From Scytonema tolypothrichoides VB-61278 (GTDB lineage Bacteria > Cyanobacteriota > Cyanobacteriia > Cyanobacteriales > Nostocaceae), in the NCBI RefSeq assembly GCF_000828085.3, contig NZ_JXCA02000022.1:277254-341253 (forward strand): DNA of 64,000 nucleotides, written 5' to 3'. Of the stretch, positions 46,780-57,015 are shown piece by piece (within the stretch, counting starts at the first letter, position 1; the number at the start of each line of letters is the position of its first letter). A program made the translations under genes and the position numbers. The notes under the pieces are model-generated. The model saw only the letters and a program-made list of their open reading frames with translations. It searched no databases and was not told the DNA's origin.

Positions 46780-46887
46780 TCAACCGAGACTGTCGGCAGC
46801 ACCTCGTCCACAGGCAGACACGAGCGAACTACTCGCGTATTTCGATATGTTTATTGCCGCGTTCAGATCGCGGTCAATCTCAAAGCC
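46780..46887 (-). pseudogene. tnpB: TnpB C-terminal remnant
   Basis: On the minus strand GFEIDRDLNAAINISK, then SSLVSACGRGAADSLG and a stop, is the RuvC-III end of a TnpB (DRDxNAAIN). Nothing else of the gene remains: 5' of 46887 the sequence is interspersed-repeat DNA. Too short to be reported as an ORF, it marks an old IS891/IS1341-type insertion. Confidence 0.72.
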
Positions 46888-47241
46888 ACTGATTAACCCT
46901 CTCCTTGATAAGGAGAGGGATGCCCGACAGGGCAGGGTGAGGTTTTCCCAGTTAAAATCATTACAGTTTATTTCACTCCGTTCTCGTCCGCCTAGGACTA
47001 AAAGTCCCAGGCTAATAGTCGAAGTCCATTAAAATGGACTAAAACTAGAATGTTTTTCAAGTATATTTTAATACGATTAAATTCGCTTATTAGCGGTTTA
47101 CTCGTAATGGTGCAAGTTCTCAGCTACCGGATTAAAGCTAATATGAGGCACGATTTTCTGACTTGTGTGTACACCCTAGCCTTATAAAGGGGAGCGAATT
47201 AAGGATACTGTTGGCAAAATATATCTTAATAATTAAAATTC
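46888..47241. repeat. Repeat-bearing intergenic region
   Basis: A third copy of the CCCTCTCC/GGAGAGGG repeat lies at 46905-46945 in reverse orientation. CCTAGGACTAAAAGTCCCAGG (about 46991-47011, imperfect) and AGTCCATT-AAA-ATGGACT (47025-47041) are small palindromes common in such genomes. No gene. Confidence 0.5.
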
Positions 47242-48417
47242 TCAATTTTTCTGATCGTACTTGGTTATGGGAAGCGTAACAGCAAAGGTCGTACCCACCC
47301 CAATCTCACTATGAATTGAAATCTCACCACCAAGTGTGTCTACACACTTTTTAACAATCGCCAGCCCTAAGCCAGTACCAGGAATTCTGTCCACATTGGA
47401 AGCACGATAGAAAGGCTTGAACAACAGCGACTGGTCTTCTTTAGGAATACCAATTCCCTCGTCTTGTATCTGAAAAATGACTATTTGTTCCTGAGCAATG
47501 AGTTGAAACCGTACTGTACCACCATTAGGTGAGTACTTAATGGCATTATTAAGCAAATTGCTCAAAATATGACATAACAGGCTTTCATCCCACAACGCCT
47601 CATCCAATTCTCCAACACTTGTAAAAAGCAGAGTTAGGTGTTTTTGCTGCGTAGTTAGTTGAGCTTCTTCAACAAGTTGGCGACAAAAATTTTCCAAATT
47701 CAGTTGATGAAATTCACAATGAAGCTGACCAGAATCAGCTCTACCTATGAATGAAACTTCATCTAATAGCTGAGCCATGTTTTTAATGGCTGAACGAATC
47801 AACTGAAAATGAGAAAATTTTTTCTCCTTTGGCAATTTGTCGTCACTATTTTGCAGTAATCCAGCAATAAGTTGAATTGTATTCAGAGGACTGCGAATAT
47901 CGTGAGACAACATTGAGACAAATTCAGATTTAAATTGGCTGATTTCTTGGACTTTAACCAGTTCAGCTGTTCGTTCTTGAACCCGAATTTCTAATGCCTG
48001 ATTAACTGTGCGTAGTGTTTCTACAACTTGTTTACGCTCAATTGCATACCTTAGAGAGCGAATGAGTAAATCTGAATTCACCTGTCGCTTGACAAGAAAA
48101 TCTTGTGCTCCTCGTCGCACTGCTTCTAAGGCAAGTTCATCATCATTAGTATTGGTGAGTACAACAATTGGTAAGCCAGGGGCATGAGTTATTAACGGTG
48201 CAAGGGATGCTAATCCTTGGCTATCTGGTAGCGTCAAATCCAACAAGATGACATCATACGTTCGAGAGCGTAATTGTTGGAGAGCTTCCCCTAATCGTTT
48301 CACATGAACCAAACTAAACTCATGGGACTTGGCTTGCTTCAGAAACTCTTGCAACAACCTAGCCTCTGCCAGATTGTCTTCTATTAACAAGATTTTTACT
48401 GAATAGCTTACAGCCAT
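47242..48417 (-). CDS. Hybrid REC-histidine kinase
   Basis: 391 residues. REC 5-125 with phospho-acceptor D60 (DVILLDLTLPDSQG), then helix, HisKA with H172 in SMLSHDIRSPLN, and HATPase with N-box ILSNLLNNAIKYS, DEGIGI and G-box RIPGTGLGLAI. Cytosolic. It lies about 105 bp after the Rcp-like regulator and phytochrome genes on the same strand, so it may take its signal from them. Rcp-to-REC-kinase relay is inference. Confidence 0.9.
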   Translation of the reverse strand: MAVSYSVKILLIEDNLAEARLLQEFLKQAKSHEFSLVHVKRLGEALQQLRSRTYDVILLDLTLPDSQGLASLAPLITHAPGLPIVVLTNTNDDELALEAVRRGAQDFLVKRQVNSDLLIRSLRYAIERKQVVETLRTVNQALEIRVQERTAELVKVQEISQFKSEFVSMLSHDIRSPLNTIQLIAGLLQNSDDKLPKEKKFSHFQLIRSAIKNMAQLLDEVSFIGRADSGQLHCEFHQLNLENFCRQLVEEAQLTTQQKHLTLLFTSVGELDEALWDESLLCHILSNLLNNAIKYSPNGGTVRFQLIAQEQIVIFQIQDEGIGIPKEDQSLLFKPFYRASNVDRIPGTGLGLAIVKKCVDTLGGEISIHSEIGVGTTFAVTLPITKYDQKN

Positions 48418-48521
48418 AGTCTTGTAGTTTCACCCCCCATTTCTTTAATGCATAAAAGTACTCAGTTTTGAGAGAGAAGATAAGGGAGTCATTTCTCTTT
48501 TTCCTCCCTTCTCTTTAATCA

Positions 48522-48968
48522 TCATTCCAATGGCAAAGTAGCAGTTTCTAGCCAAAACTCTTCAATTCCCTTGACTATTTTGAATAGCTGACTGAGGTTT
48601 CGAGATTTGGTAATGTAGCAATTTACGTGTAAGTCGTAGCTGTGGAAAATATCATCTTCATTGTGTGATGTTGTGAGCACGACTACGGGAATGCGTTTTA
48701 GTTTGGGGTCAGCTTTTATTTCCGCCAGGACTTCTCTACCATCTTTCTTAGGTAAGTTTAAATCCAGCAGAATCAGGTCGGGGCGTGGTGCTTCTGCATA
48801 CTCCCCTTCCTGGCGCAAATAAGCCATAGCATCCATACCGTCTCTGACTATTACGACTTGATGTGGTACTGAGCTATCTTTCAATGCTTCTTGGATCAGA
48901 CGAATATCAGCTTTATTGTCTTCCACCAAAAAGATTGTTTTGCGCTTTTCTTCCATTTCTGCGCTCAC
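48522..48968 (-). CDS. Rcp1-type response regulator
   Basis: 148 residues. The start is a GTG at 48968, eight bases after a perfect GGAGG; the more distant ATG at 49019 lies deep inside the phytochrome gene. REC only: D15-E16-type pocket (FLVEDNKAD), phospho-acceptor D69 ([13 protein letters not shown]) and K in YITKSRNL, with the C-terminal extension typical of Rcp proteins. It overlaps the end of the phytochrome gene by 56 bp, matching the classic cph1-rcp1 order. Confidence 0.9.
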   Translation of the reverse strand: MSAEMEEKRKTIFLVEDNKADIRLIQEALKDSSVPHQVVIVRDGMDAMAYLRQEGEYAEAPRPDLILLDLNLPKKDGREVLAEIKADPKLKRIPVVVLTTSHNEDDIFHSYDLHVNCYITKSRNLSQLFKIVKGIEEFWLETATLPLE

Positions 48969-51219
48969 GATCGCGCCCTCCGACTGGAATCGTAAAGTAG
49001 AAAGTTGCTCCTTCTCCAAGTTGTGATTCTACCCAAATCCTCCCCCTATGGCACTCTACAATTTTCTTGCAGATAGCTAAACCCATACCTGTACCTGGGT
49101 ACTCGTCGCGTGTGTGTAGGCGTTGAAAGATGACGAAGATGCGATCGCTAAACTGCGGATTCAGACCAATCCCATTATCCCGTACACAGAACAGCCACTC
49201 ATCCTCCATTCGAGTCGCTTCCACATGAATTTCTGGTGGTTTGTCACTGCGGAACTTAATCGCATTACCAATGAGATTCTGGAACAACTGCATCAACTGG
49301 GTACTGTCAGCCATCACAGTTGGTAACTCACTATAAGTAACAACAGCCCCAGTTTCCTTAACACGTTTGCGCAAATTTGTCAAAGCGCGTTCCAAAGCTG
49401 TTTCTACTTCAGTCAGTTGAAACTCAATTGCCTGCATATCCACCTTAGAGTACGCCAGCACATCATCAATCAGCGTCTGCATCAGGCTGACTCCCTCGAC
49501 GGCGTAGGTAATAAACTCATTCGCATCTTCGTCAAGTTTATCTTGATAGCGCATCTCCAACAATTGTACATAGTTAGCCACTTGATTGAGTGGTTCTTGC
49601 AAGTCGTGAGAGGCGACGTAGGCAAACTTTTTCAGTTCTGCGTTGGAACGTTCTAAATCTTGTGCAAGCTGTGCTAACTCATCTGCCTGACGCAGCACAA
49701 TATTAACAATTGCTTTGCGCAGTTCCAGTGCTGCTTTTATTTCAACAGGTTTCCAGGGTAAAGAGGTCAGGCGAACTGTTTCCTTCCACAATTCAAATGA
49801 TTTACGCGGACGCAAGCGTAAATTCCCCTCAGACTTACTTAACTCAAACGCCTGATTGGGATCACCTCCCCAATTAACAGTTTGAATCACTTCTGGGCGA
49901 AACCATAAAACATAATTTCGCTTGGAAATGGGAATCGCCAACAAACCACTGGCAACATTCTTAAATTTGTCAGCATCTGGATAAATACTGGGCAAAGAAT
50001 TTGTGTAGAAGACTTCTTCGTTAACGTTACTTTTTAGCCATTGGACTAAAAAATTCAAGTCTTCTTCTTTGGGTGTTTCACCAATTAATGTGTAATGACC
50101 ACCAAAACATATAGCTGCGCCTTCAGCACCAGTTAAGTTGAGGAGATTTGGTTGGTGTTTAACTAACCCATCAATAAAGCTGTCTTCTTGGGACATATAT
50201 TCAACCAACGCTGATTGGATATATGTCAGTTGCATACGATAGTCGTAATCTTCAGTTTCCTCTCGAGTAGAGATTTCCGAAAATATGACTCTACCTAAGA
50301 ATTCGCAGGCTTTTCGCAATTCATAGGAAACATACTTTGGTGTTTGATGGTGACAAGCAATGAGTCCCCAAAGTTTTCCTTCTTTAATCAGAGAAATCGT
50401 CAAAGAAGCACCCACACCCATATTGTGCAAATACTCGATATGACAAGGAAAGACACTTCTGAGAATGGAGTGAGTCAAATCAAGCGGCCGTTCAGTTTCC
50501 GGATTATTGTTTGGAAAAATTTCTACAGGTTCGGAATGAGTATCCGGTATTAATCTAATCCAATTAAAAGTAAATAATTTTCTTGCTGGTTTGGGAATAT
50601 CTGACTCTGGGTAGTGGAGACCTAAATAAGGTTCTTGGCTTTCTAGTTTTTCTTCTGCAATCACTGAGCCATGCCCATCGTGATCAAACTTATAAAGCAT
50701 GACCCTATCAAACCCCGTCACTTTTCGTACTTCTTGGACAATGATTTGACAGAAATCTTTGAGATTGGCAGTTTCGTGCAGTTGGTTAATTGAAGCTTTC
50801 GCGAGATGATAAAAGCTTAAAAATGGAATATTTTCTTGAGAAATTGCTGGCTCTAACTCCAGAATCAAAAATCCTTCGGAATTGCGATGGAAAACTCCAT
50901 CAAATACTACGTAATCATCACCTTTTTTTCTTACCCAAATTTTCGTGGGGTTAATAAAATCAAGGCTTTCCTCTGAGAGTTCTGTTTTAATTCTCTCTAT
51001 TTGAAAAGAGTCGAGTAAATCTTCTAGTTTGGTTTGCAGCAGATTTTCGGGAGATATACCGAAAATAGAATAGACATTGCTGCTAACTTGTAATATTGTT
51101 AAGTCAGGTTCTTTGAGAACAAAAAGTATTCCATGAGGTTGGATTTGACTATGAATATGAATTTTTGGTTCTTTCAAATTAGTCAAATTAATGCCATGCA
51201 ATTGTAAATCGCTAACCAT
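48913..51219 (-). CDS. cph1: Cph1-type phytochrome histidine kinase
   Basis: 768 residues, ATG after AGGAGA. PAS (1-130) contains [16 protein letters not shown] but no N-terminal bilin Cys, as expected for Cph1-type. GAF (about 140-310): [10 protein letters not shown] and Cys259 in [10 protein letters not shown], the canonical phycocyanobilin attachment site. PHY with tongue motif RPRKSF and WFRPE. His[10 protein letters not shown]; HATPase: [23 protein letters not shown]. It should be a red/far-red photoreceptor that phosphorylates the overlapping Rcp regulator. The C-terminal 20 residues are Arg/Gly-rich because the reading frame overlaps the next gene. Confidence 0.95.
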   Translation of the reverse strand: MVSDLQLHGINLTNLKEPKIHIHSQIQPHGILFVLKEPDLTILQVSSNVYSIFGISPENLLQTKLEDLLDSFQIERIKTELSEESLDFINPTKIWVRKKGDDYVVFDGVFHRNSEGFLILELEPAISQENIPFLSFYHLAKASINQLHETANLKDFCQIIVQEVRKVTGFDRVMLYKFDHDGHGSVIAEEKLESQEPYLGLHYPESDIPKPARKLFTFNWIRLIPDTHSEPVEIFPNNNPETERPLDLTHSILRSVFPCHIEYLHNMGVGASLTISLIKEGKLWGLIACHHQTPKYVSYELRKACEFLGRVIFSEISTREETEDYDYRMQLTYIQSALVEYMSQEDSFIDGLVKHQPNLLNLTGAEGAAICFGGHYTLIGETPKEEDLNFLVQWLKSNVNEEVFYTNSLPSIYPDADKFKNVASGLLAIPISKRNYVLWFRPEVIQTVNWGGDPNQAFELSKSEGNLRLRPRKSFELWKETVRLTSLPWKPVEIKAALELRKAIVNIVLRQADELAQLAQDLERSNAELKKFAYVASHDLQEPLNQVANYVQLLEMRYQDKLDEDANEFITYAVEGVSLMQTLIDDVLAYSKVDMQAIEFQLTEVETALERALTNLRKRVKETGAVVTYSELPTVMADSTQLMQLFQNLIGNAIKFRSDKPPEIHVEATRMEDEWLFCVRDNGIGLNPQFSDRIFVIFQRLHTRDEYPGTGMGLAICKKIVECHRGRIWVESQLGEGATFYFTIPVGGRDRERRNGRKAQNNLFGGRQ

Positions 51220-51672
51220 CGCAATTCTCCTGTCTTTCCAGGATTCTTTAAAATCAAATACTAATCTGGTTTAACATTTCAGGAGGGATCATACACCAAC
51301 TTTCGGCAGTTTCTTAACACTCTATCAATTTACTTCATAGATGACTTCATAGATAGTCATAATAACGTTAATGAATGTGCTGAAATTTTACCTAAATTAA
51401 CAGATAAAACATTTACATATTTGCCTGAATTGGTACACCTGCCTATGGTAGTGTAACAGTCAACAAACCTGGCTTGACAATAATAAATATTAACAAAATG
51501 TTATGAACTGCACTATATATATGTAGCTCTGTTACAGCAGTTTTCAATTGCGTAAAATACAAGTTGGCTGTGGGGGGCACAGCTGGCTTGTGCCGGTCTA
51601 ATTTCTCAGACATCAGTCATACACAATTCACACAGATGTGTTTTTTACCTTTTTCGTTCTATTATTACGAGT
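51220..51672. other. Divergent promoter region of the phytochrome gene
   Basis: No gene. AT-rich, with the phytochrome promoter on the minus strand and that of the PAP2-like gene on the plus strand. No operator or known regulatory motif was identified. Confidence 0.35.
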
Positions 51673-52317
51673 ATGAGAGGAGCATTGGAAGCAATGGAAG
51701 CAACGAGCAGAGAACACAACCTCACAACCGTGGAACGCATCGCCCAAGTTATCTCTGCGATTTTCCACCCGCTAGCCTTGCCTGCGATCGCCTTCACGTT
51801 CTTGGTAGTTGCAGATCCGACCAGTGATTTACTGCACAAATTAATCGTTGATGGAGTGGCGATTGTCTTTTCGGTTGTTTTAGTTCCTGCCTATATTTTC
51901 TTCCTCAAATTTAAGGGAGTGGTTGATTCTGCTGATATCACGATTCGTGAACAACGAATAAATCCGCTGATGATGGGTGCGGTTAGCTACTTTATTGGGT
52001 TTTTGTTGTTAAAGCTGGCGGGTGCATCGACCCTCATTCAAGGATTAATGTTTTGCTATGCAACGAACACTCTGCTGATTGTGTTAATTACCAATTGGTG
52101 GAAAGTCAGCGTCCATACAACGGCGATTAGTGGTCCTCTGGTGGCACTTGCTTATCAATTTGGCAGCGTCGTGTTTCCGTTTTTTGGGTTGATTCCATTA
52201 GTGGGCACATCGCGCCTGATCTTGAAACGGCATACGTTAGCCCAAGTTTTGGTTGGGGCAACGATTGGTGTGTTGATGACTGCTTTACAAATTCAATTGT
52301 TTTTCAAGAGTCTGTAG
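51673..52317 (+). CDS. PAP2-like integral membrane protein
   Basis: 214 residues with five or six membrane helices. Residues 138-190 (KVSVHTTAISGPLVALAYQF and TSRLILKRHTLAQVLVG) follow the spacing of PAP2 motifs II and III, but the KxxxxxxRP and PSGH signatures are degenerate (KVSVHT). It may be a lipid phosphatase-like protein of altered activity. Start uncertain between 51673 and 51694, the latter being preceded by AGGAG. Confidence 0.65.
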   Translation: MRGALEAMEATSREHNLTTVERIAQVISAIFHPLALPAIAFTFLVVADPTSDLLHKLIVDGVAIVFSVVLVPAYIFFLKFKGVVDSADITIREQRINPLMMGAVSYFIGFLLLKLAGASTLIQGLMFCYATNTLLIVLITNWWKVSVHTTAISGPLVALAYQFGSVVFPFFGLIPLVGTSRLILKRHTLAQVLVGATIGVLMTALQIQLFFKSL

Positions 52318-52573
52318 AAATCAGCCGCCCAACAATGCGCTGAATCATTAAGTTTAAGGCGTTAAGGACTCAGCAGATTGGGACGGTTACTGTTCCTTTG
52401 TGAGGATCATGGTTAGGACTTATCATCAAAGCTGCGTTATGCATCTGGGCATTTCGCCTGATGGCTGAATGGAGTGGTAGGCATCAGCCATCTTTACTTT
52501 AAGGTGTTAAGCCTGCGGTACGGCTGCGCCCATAGAGTCCTTTTCTCCAAAAGGAGGGATAGGCGGGGAAATG
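52318..52573. other. Intergenic between convergent genes
   Basis: A short G/C-rich stretch near 52530-52560 (CTTTTCTCC-AAAAGGAGGG) could form a weak terminator. No gene. Confidence 0.35.
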
Positions 52574-55045
52574 TCACGATCGCCCCTCAACTTTAGCCAC
52601 TTCCAGCATTGTCTTCAAAACCGAATCCGGATTTAAACTCATAGAGTCAATCCCCTGTTCAACTAAAAACTGGGCAAACTCTGGGTAATCGCTGGGTGCT
52701 TGTCCACAAATACCGATTTTACGATTATGCTTTTTGGCGGCGGCGATCGCAAACTTCACCATCCTCTTAACACCCTCACTCCGTTCATCAAATAACCGCG
52801 CCACTAACGCGGAATCTCTATCTAAGCCCAGTGTCAGTTGAGTTAAGTCATTAGAACCAATTGAGAACCCGTCGAAAACTTCTGCAAAATCCTCAGCCAG
52901 GATGACATTGTTGGGTAACTCGCACATCACATAAACTTGCAACTCATTCACACCCTGCTTCAAACCATTTTTCGCCATTTCTGCCAAAACCAGACGCCCC
53001 TCATCGGGAGTTCGACAAAACGGAATCATAGGAGTAACATTTGTCAACCCCATTTCATCCCTAACTCGTTTAAGGGCGCGACATTCCAGAGCAAAAGCTT
53101 CTTTGTAACCTTCATCATAGTAACGCGCTGCACCTCGCCAGCCCAGCATGGGATTTTCTTCTTCGGGTTCAAACTGTCTACCGCCCAACAAGTTCGCGTA
53201 CTCGTTACTCTTAAAGTCCGACATCCTAACGATAACTGGTTTGGGATAAAATGCAGCAGCAATTCTACCAATACCTTGAGCTAGTTTCTCAACAAAATAC
53301 TGCGGTTTGTCGTCATAAAGCGCAGTGATTTCAGAAATCTTAGCTTTGACAAAGTCATCATTTATTTCGTCATAATGAATCAGCGCCATTGGATGGGTTT
53401 GGATGTAATTGGCGATGATAAACTCTGTCCGGGCTAAACCAACTCCATCATTGGGAATCGCAGACAAACTGAATGCTTCTGAAGGGTTCCCCACATTCAT
53501 GAGAATCTGAGTACGGGTGCGGGGTAAGTCTTCTAGCGGAACTTCTTGGACTTCATACGGCAATAATCCTGCATAAACCCGTCCTTCTTCCCCTTCCGCG
53601 CAAGAAATCGTGATTTCTTGACCATTTTTCAGAACTTGCGTAGCATTCCCACATCCCACAATTGCAGGTACACCCAATTCTCGCGCAATGATCGCCGCAT
53701 GACAAGTGCGTCCACCTTGGTTGGTAATAATCGCGCTTGCTCTTTTCATGATCGGTTCCCAGTCAGGATCGGTTCTATCTGTGACTAAGATTTCCCCTGC
53801 TTGGAACTGTTCGATTCTGTGCACATCTGTAATCAGGTGTGCTTTACCTTGACTGATGGCTTCCCCAATAGCACGTCCCGTGAGTAGAAGATGGGGGGAT
53901 AAAGAGGATTTTGCTCGCTCATTTATTTCATCTGTCTTCAAGAAGCGGTAAGTCCGCAACACATTCTCCGTCTTTTGAGACTGTACAGTTTCCGGACGGG
54001 CTTGCACAACAAATAATTCGCCCGTAATACCATCTTTCGCCCATTCGATGTCCATTGGGGTATAAGTGTTGTTGACTTTGGAATAATGTTCTTCAATCAA
54101 ACACGCCCAACGAGCTAATTGTAAAATCTCATCATCAGTCAGAGCGAATTTCCCTCTTTCACTTTCAGGAACTAGGACGTTTTTGGTAAATTTTGAGCCA
54201 TCATCATAAACCATTTTTAATTCTTTACTACCCAATCTTTTATCAACAATTGGGCGAAAATCTTCTTTAAGAGTTGGTTTAAAAACGTAGTATTCGTCTG
54301 GATTAACTGAACCTTGAACAACGTTTTCTCCTAAACCGTATGCTGCTGTAATGAGTGCAGCATTTTTAAAACCTGTCTCTGTTTCAATAGAGAACATTAC
54401 CCCAGAAGATGCTAAATCAGAACGCACCATTTTTTGCACGCCAACAGCGAGGGCTACGCTGAAGTGGTCAAATCCCTTAATATGGCGGTAAGAAATAGCA
54501 CGGTCTGTAAATAGGGAAGCAAAACATTTGTGACAAGCGGCTAAAACTCCTTCTATACCAGTCACGTTGAGGTAACTTTCTTGCTGTCCGGCAAAACTGG
54601 CGTCGGGGAGGTCTTCAGCGGTAGCACTTGAACGTACTGCTACGTCTGTATCTGGATTGTATCGCTCACATAAAGCAAGGTACGTGCTAACAATTGCTTC
54701 TCTTAATTCTTTGGGAAACGGTGTGTGTAGCAGCAGCGATCGCGCCTTTTTCCCTCGTTCTCGTAAATTTTTGACATCTTCTACATCTAAGTCAGAAAAG
54801 AGTTCGCGTAGCTTTTCCTCTAGCCCAGCACCTTGAATGAAGTAGCGATAAGCGTAAGCTGTGGTAGCAAACCCGATGGGAACGTTAATGCCTTTGGGTG
54901 TCAATTGTTGAATCATCTCGCCCAAAGATGCATTCTTACCACCAACTATGGGTATGTCGGTAATGCCAACCTGATCAAACCATAGGATGAGCGATCGCTC
55001 CTTAGAGGACGAGTCTAAAAAAGTCTTTTTTACTACCGTATCCAT
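52574..55045 (-). CDS. ppsA: Phosphoenolpyruvate synthase
   Basis: 823 residues. ATP-grasp N-terminus (VGGKNASLGEMIQQLTPKGI, EWAKDG near 340), swivelling phospho-His domain with GGRTCHAAIIARELG, and TIM-barrel C-terminus with IGSNDLTQLTLGLDRDS and the acid-base Cys in GICGQAPSD. It converts pyruvate, ATP and water to PEP, AMP and phosphate for gluconeogenesis. Typical length. No partner gene. Confidence 0.95.
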   Translation of the reverse strand: MDTVVKKTFLDSSSKERSLILWFDQVGITDIPIVGGKNASLGEMIQQLTPKGINVPIGFATTAYAYRYFIQGAGLEEKLRELFSDLDVEDVKNLRERGKKARSLLLHTPFPKELREAIVSTYLALCERYNPDTDVAVRSSATAEDLPDASFAGQQESYLNVTGIEGVLAACHKCFASLFTDRAISYRHIKGFDHFSVALAVGVQKMVRSDLASSGVMFSIETETGFKNAALITAAYGLGENVVQGSVNPDEYYVFKPTLKEDFRPIVDKRLGSKELKMVYDDGSKFTKNVLVPESERGKFALTDDEILQLARWACLIEEHYSKVNNTYTPMDIEWAKDGITGELFVVQARPETVQSQKTENVLRTYRFLKTDEINERAKSSLSPHLLLTGRAIGEAISQGKAHLITDVHRIEQFQAGEILVTDRTDPDWEPIMKRASAIITNQGGRTCHAAIIARELGVPAIVGCGNATQVLKNGQEITISCAEGEEGRVYAGLLPYEVQEVPLEDLPRTRTQILMNVGNPSEAFSLSAIPNDGVGLARTEFIIANYIQTHPMALIHYDEINDDFVKAKISEITALYDDKPQYFVEKLAQGIGRIAAAFYPKPVIVRMSDFKSNEYANLLGGRQFEPEEENPMLGWRGAARYYDEGYKEAFALECRALKRVRDEMGLTNVTPMIPFCRTPDEGRLVLAEMAKNGLKQGVNELQVYVMCELPNNVILAEDFAEVFDGFSIGSNDLTQLTLGLDRDSALVARLFDERSEGVKRMVKFAIAAAKKHNRKIGICGQAPSDYPEFAQFLVEQGIDSMSLNPDSVLKTMLEVAKVEGRS

Positions 55046-55576
55046 CTGTATTAACCCCCTGATTTTGATGCCCGGATTGTTCGACGATTGCTTGCCTCTA
55101 CGTAAGGTATATCACATTCAATCGTAGACGGTTTTATAGTTTCTTTAGATTTTGCAGAAGAGATTTGAGATTTTGGACTGATAAATCATCCAAAATCTGA
55201 GTTTTCTCATGAGTAAAAATGAATTTTCATTCTTCAATAGTAAAAATATAGGTTTTGCTTGGTTAAATTCACATTGGCAATTGATACAAGTAGATCGGTA
55301 CAAATAAAGTTAACTAGTGAAGGCAGTCCTTAGTCATTAGTCATGAGTCATTGGTAAGGGTTTTAGAAGGTTTACCTTTCTTAACATAGTTATGTTTATT
55401 TTTGCCTACCTACTTGTATTAAGTTTTTTTCATTTGCCAACATGATAGAAATGACACTGTGTATGACTGCAACAGGATCTATGACTACTCTTTGAGATTC
55501 AACGATTCCGGAATTTTATGTGTTATTGCTGGAGCTATATCTGTACCACTTTAGCCTTCGCAATAAAAAGTCAGCT
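55046..55576. other. Long intergenic region
   Basis: Promoter side of ppsA and of the Clp-N gene. A fragment of the TAGTCAT/ATGACTA tandem family occurs near 55331-55350. Otherwise nothing. Confidence 0.3.
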
Positions 55577-56227
55577 ATGTTTGAACGGTTTACAGAAAAA
55601 GCTATTAAGGTCATTATGCTAGCTCAAGAAGAAGCACGTCGCTTAGGGCATAATTTCATCGGTACAGAACAACTTCTACTAGGGCTGATTGGTGAAGGAC
55701 AAGGAATTGCAGCTAAAGTTTTAAAATTAATGGGTGTTAACTTGTTAGAGACTCGCCAAGAAGTCGAAAATATTATTGGTCAAGGTTCTAGCTTTTTTGG
55801 CGTGGAAATTCCTTTTACTCCCCGTGCCAAACGAGTTTTGGAATTAGCCTTACAAGAATCTTACCGATTAGGACATAACTACATTAATACAGAACATTTA
55901 CTATTAGGTTTAATTCAGGAAACAGAAGGAGTTGCTGTTAGAGTTTTAGAAAAATTGGATATTGACATAGCCCACATACATCGTCAAGTGATTCATCAAA
56001 TTGATGAGAGGATATTTGAGAATGAAACAATAGATACCACACGAAAAGACCATCTCAGCATCATTGTTATACCAAAAAGAATCGAAAAACACATTGAACG
56101 CCTCAACGTGCTCTTGACAGAAGCAAGAAAACTTATGAGTGAAATTGAGCCATTTTTAAAATTCAAAGTATCGGCTTGTATCACTGATATTAGTCATCTG
56201 ATTAATCAGTTACCAGATTCTCTTTAA
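55577..56227 (+). CDS. Clp-N-domain protein, stop-interrupted
   Basis: 216 residues from [20 protein letters not shown]; upstream in-frame codons to 55520 lack similarity. Two ClpA/ClpC N-terminal repeats ([20 protein letters not shown] and [20 protein letters not shown]) are followed by a helical linker. The AAA+ modules of ClpC are absent, so it is a stand-alone adaptor-like protein. TAA at 56225 is followed in the same frame by 91 codons ending in a second recognisable domain (56228-56500), so the ancestral gene was probably longer. Confidence 0.82.
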   Translation: MFERFTEKAIKVIMLAQEEARRLGHNFIGTEQLLLGLIGEGQGIAAKVLKLMGVNLLETRQEVENIIGQGSSFFGVEIPFTPRAKRVLELALQESYRLGHNYINTEHLLLGLIQETEGVAVRVLEKLDIDIAHIHRQVIHQIDERIFENETIDTTRKDHLSIIVIPKRIEKHIERLNVLLTEARKLMSEIEPFLKFKVSACITDISHLINQLPDSL

Positions 56228-56500
56228 GAAAATCACCCAGAAATTAAAGGATTATTGAATCAGCTACTAACACTAATAGATACAGACTCAGAATTACAAT
56301 CTGAAGAAAAAAATGAGGCATTAGAACAAGTAATAATCTTAGTAGCAGCAGCGCAAAATCCTCTAGACGAGGAAATGAGAAGATCTGCAAAAACAGCGAT
56401 CAGAATTTTGAAAGCAGTAATTGCAGAATTACCTACTAATAATCTTTTGCTTCAGGAGTGTAAACAACTTTTACCTGCTATCGCTAGAGTTTTTGATTGA
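56228..56500 (+). pseudogene. Detached C-terminal domain of the Clp-N gene
   Basis: Reads in the same frame as the Clp-N gene after its stop: ENHPEIKGLLNQLLTLI, EKNEALEQVIILVAAAQNP, DEEMRRSAKTAIRILKAVIA and KQLLPAIARVF. This helical module, ending LLPxIAxxF, recalls a C-terminal domain common to many Nostocales multidomain proteins. It could be translated separately from TTG 56255, but no ribosome site is visible; readthrough or decay is more likely. Confidence 0.6.
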
Positions 56501-57015
56501 AAATGAAAATTTTGCTAAATTGATCAAGCTAGCTGTTAAATTGATTGACAACAATGGCAGACAGACTTTGATTCTGTCTTTACTAAATCCGTTTATGTTT
56601 CTATAATCTGCTTAGAAACTTAGTAAAGCACTGATAATTCCGTAAATTGTTGTATTTAGTATTATTTTATACTTAATATCGGGATTGTTTCATGAAAAGG
56701 TTTAAGAAGAGATACTGTCAGAATTCTTAAGATTATTGAAAGTTATTCTCATAAATTAGCAAGCAAATTACAACCAGGTTATACTCATTGAGCACTCTCT
56801 TGCCATCGGTATAATTTACGATACACTCAACCGCCTGTGTACTGTAAATCAGCCATGTTTGAGCATTGTTCTCCTCGATTCATACAGCGTTTAAGTACAC
56901 GTCATAAAAAACCTTTTTGTGAAAATAGAACAACAGGAGACTCGCTGATTGCTAAACTACCCATTGATACTAAATTTGTGTTATCACTAGCGAGCCATTT
57001 TAGGAAGGAGCAGTC
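56501..57015. other. Intergenic with a terminator-like hairpin
   Basis: AGACAGA (56559-56565) and TCTGTCT (56573-56579) form a stem followed by TTACT, a likely terminator for the Clp-N gene. A 73-codon frame at 56837 has no support. The right side carries the promoter of the TerB-like gene. Confidence 0.4.
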
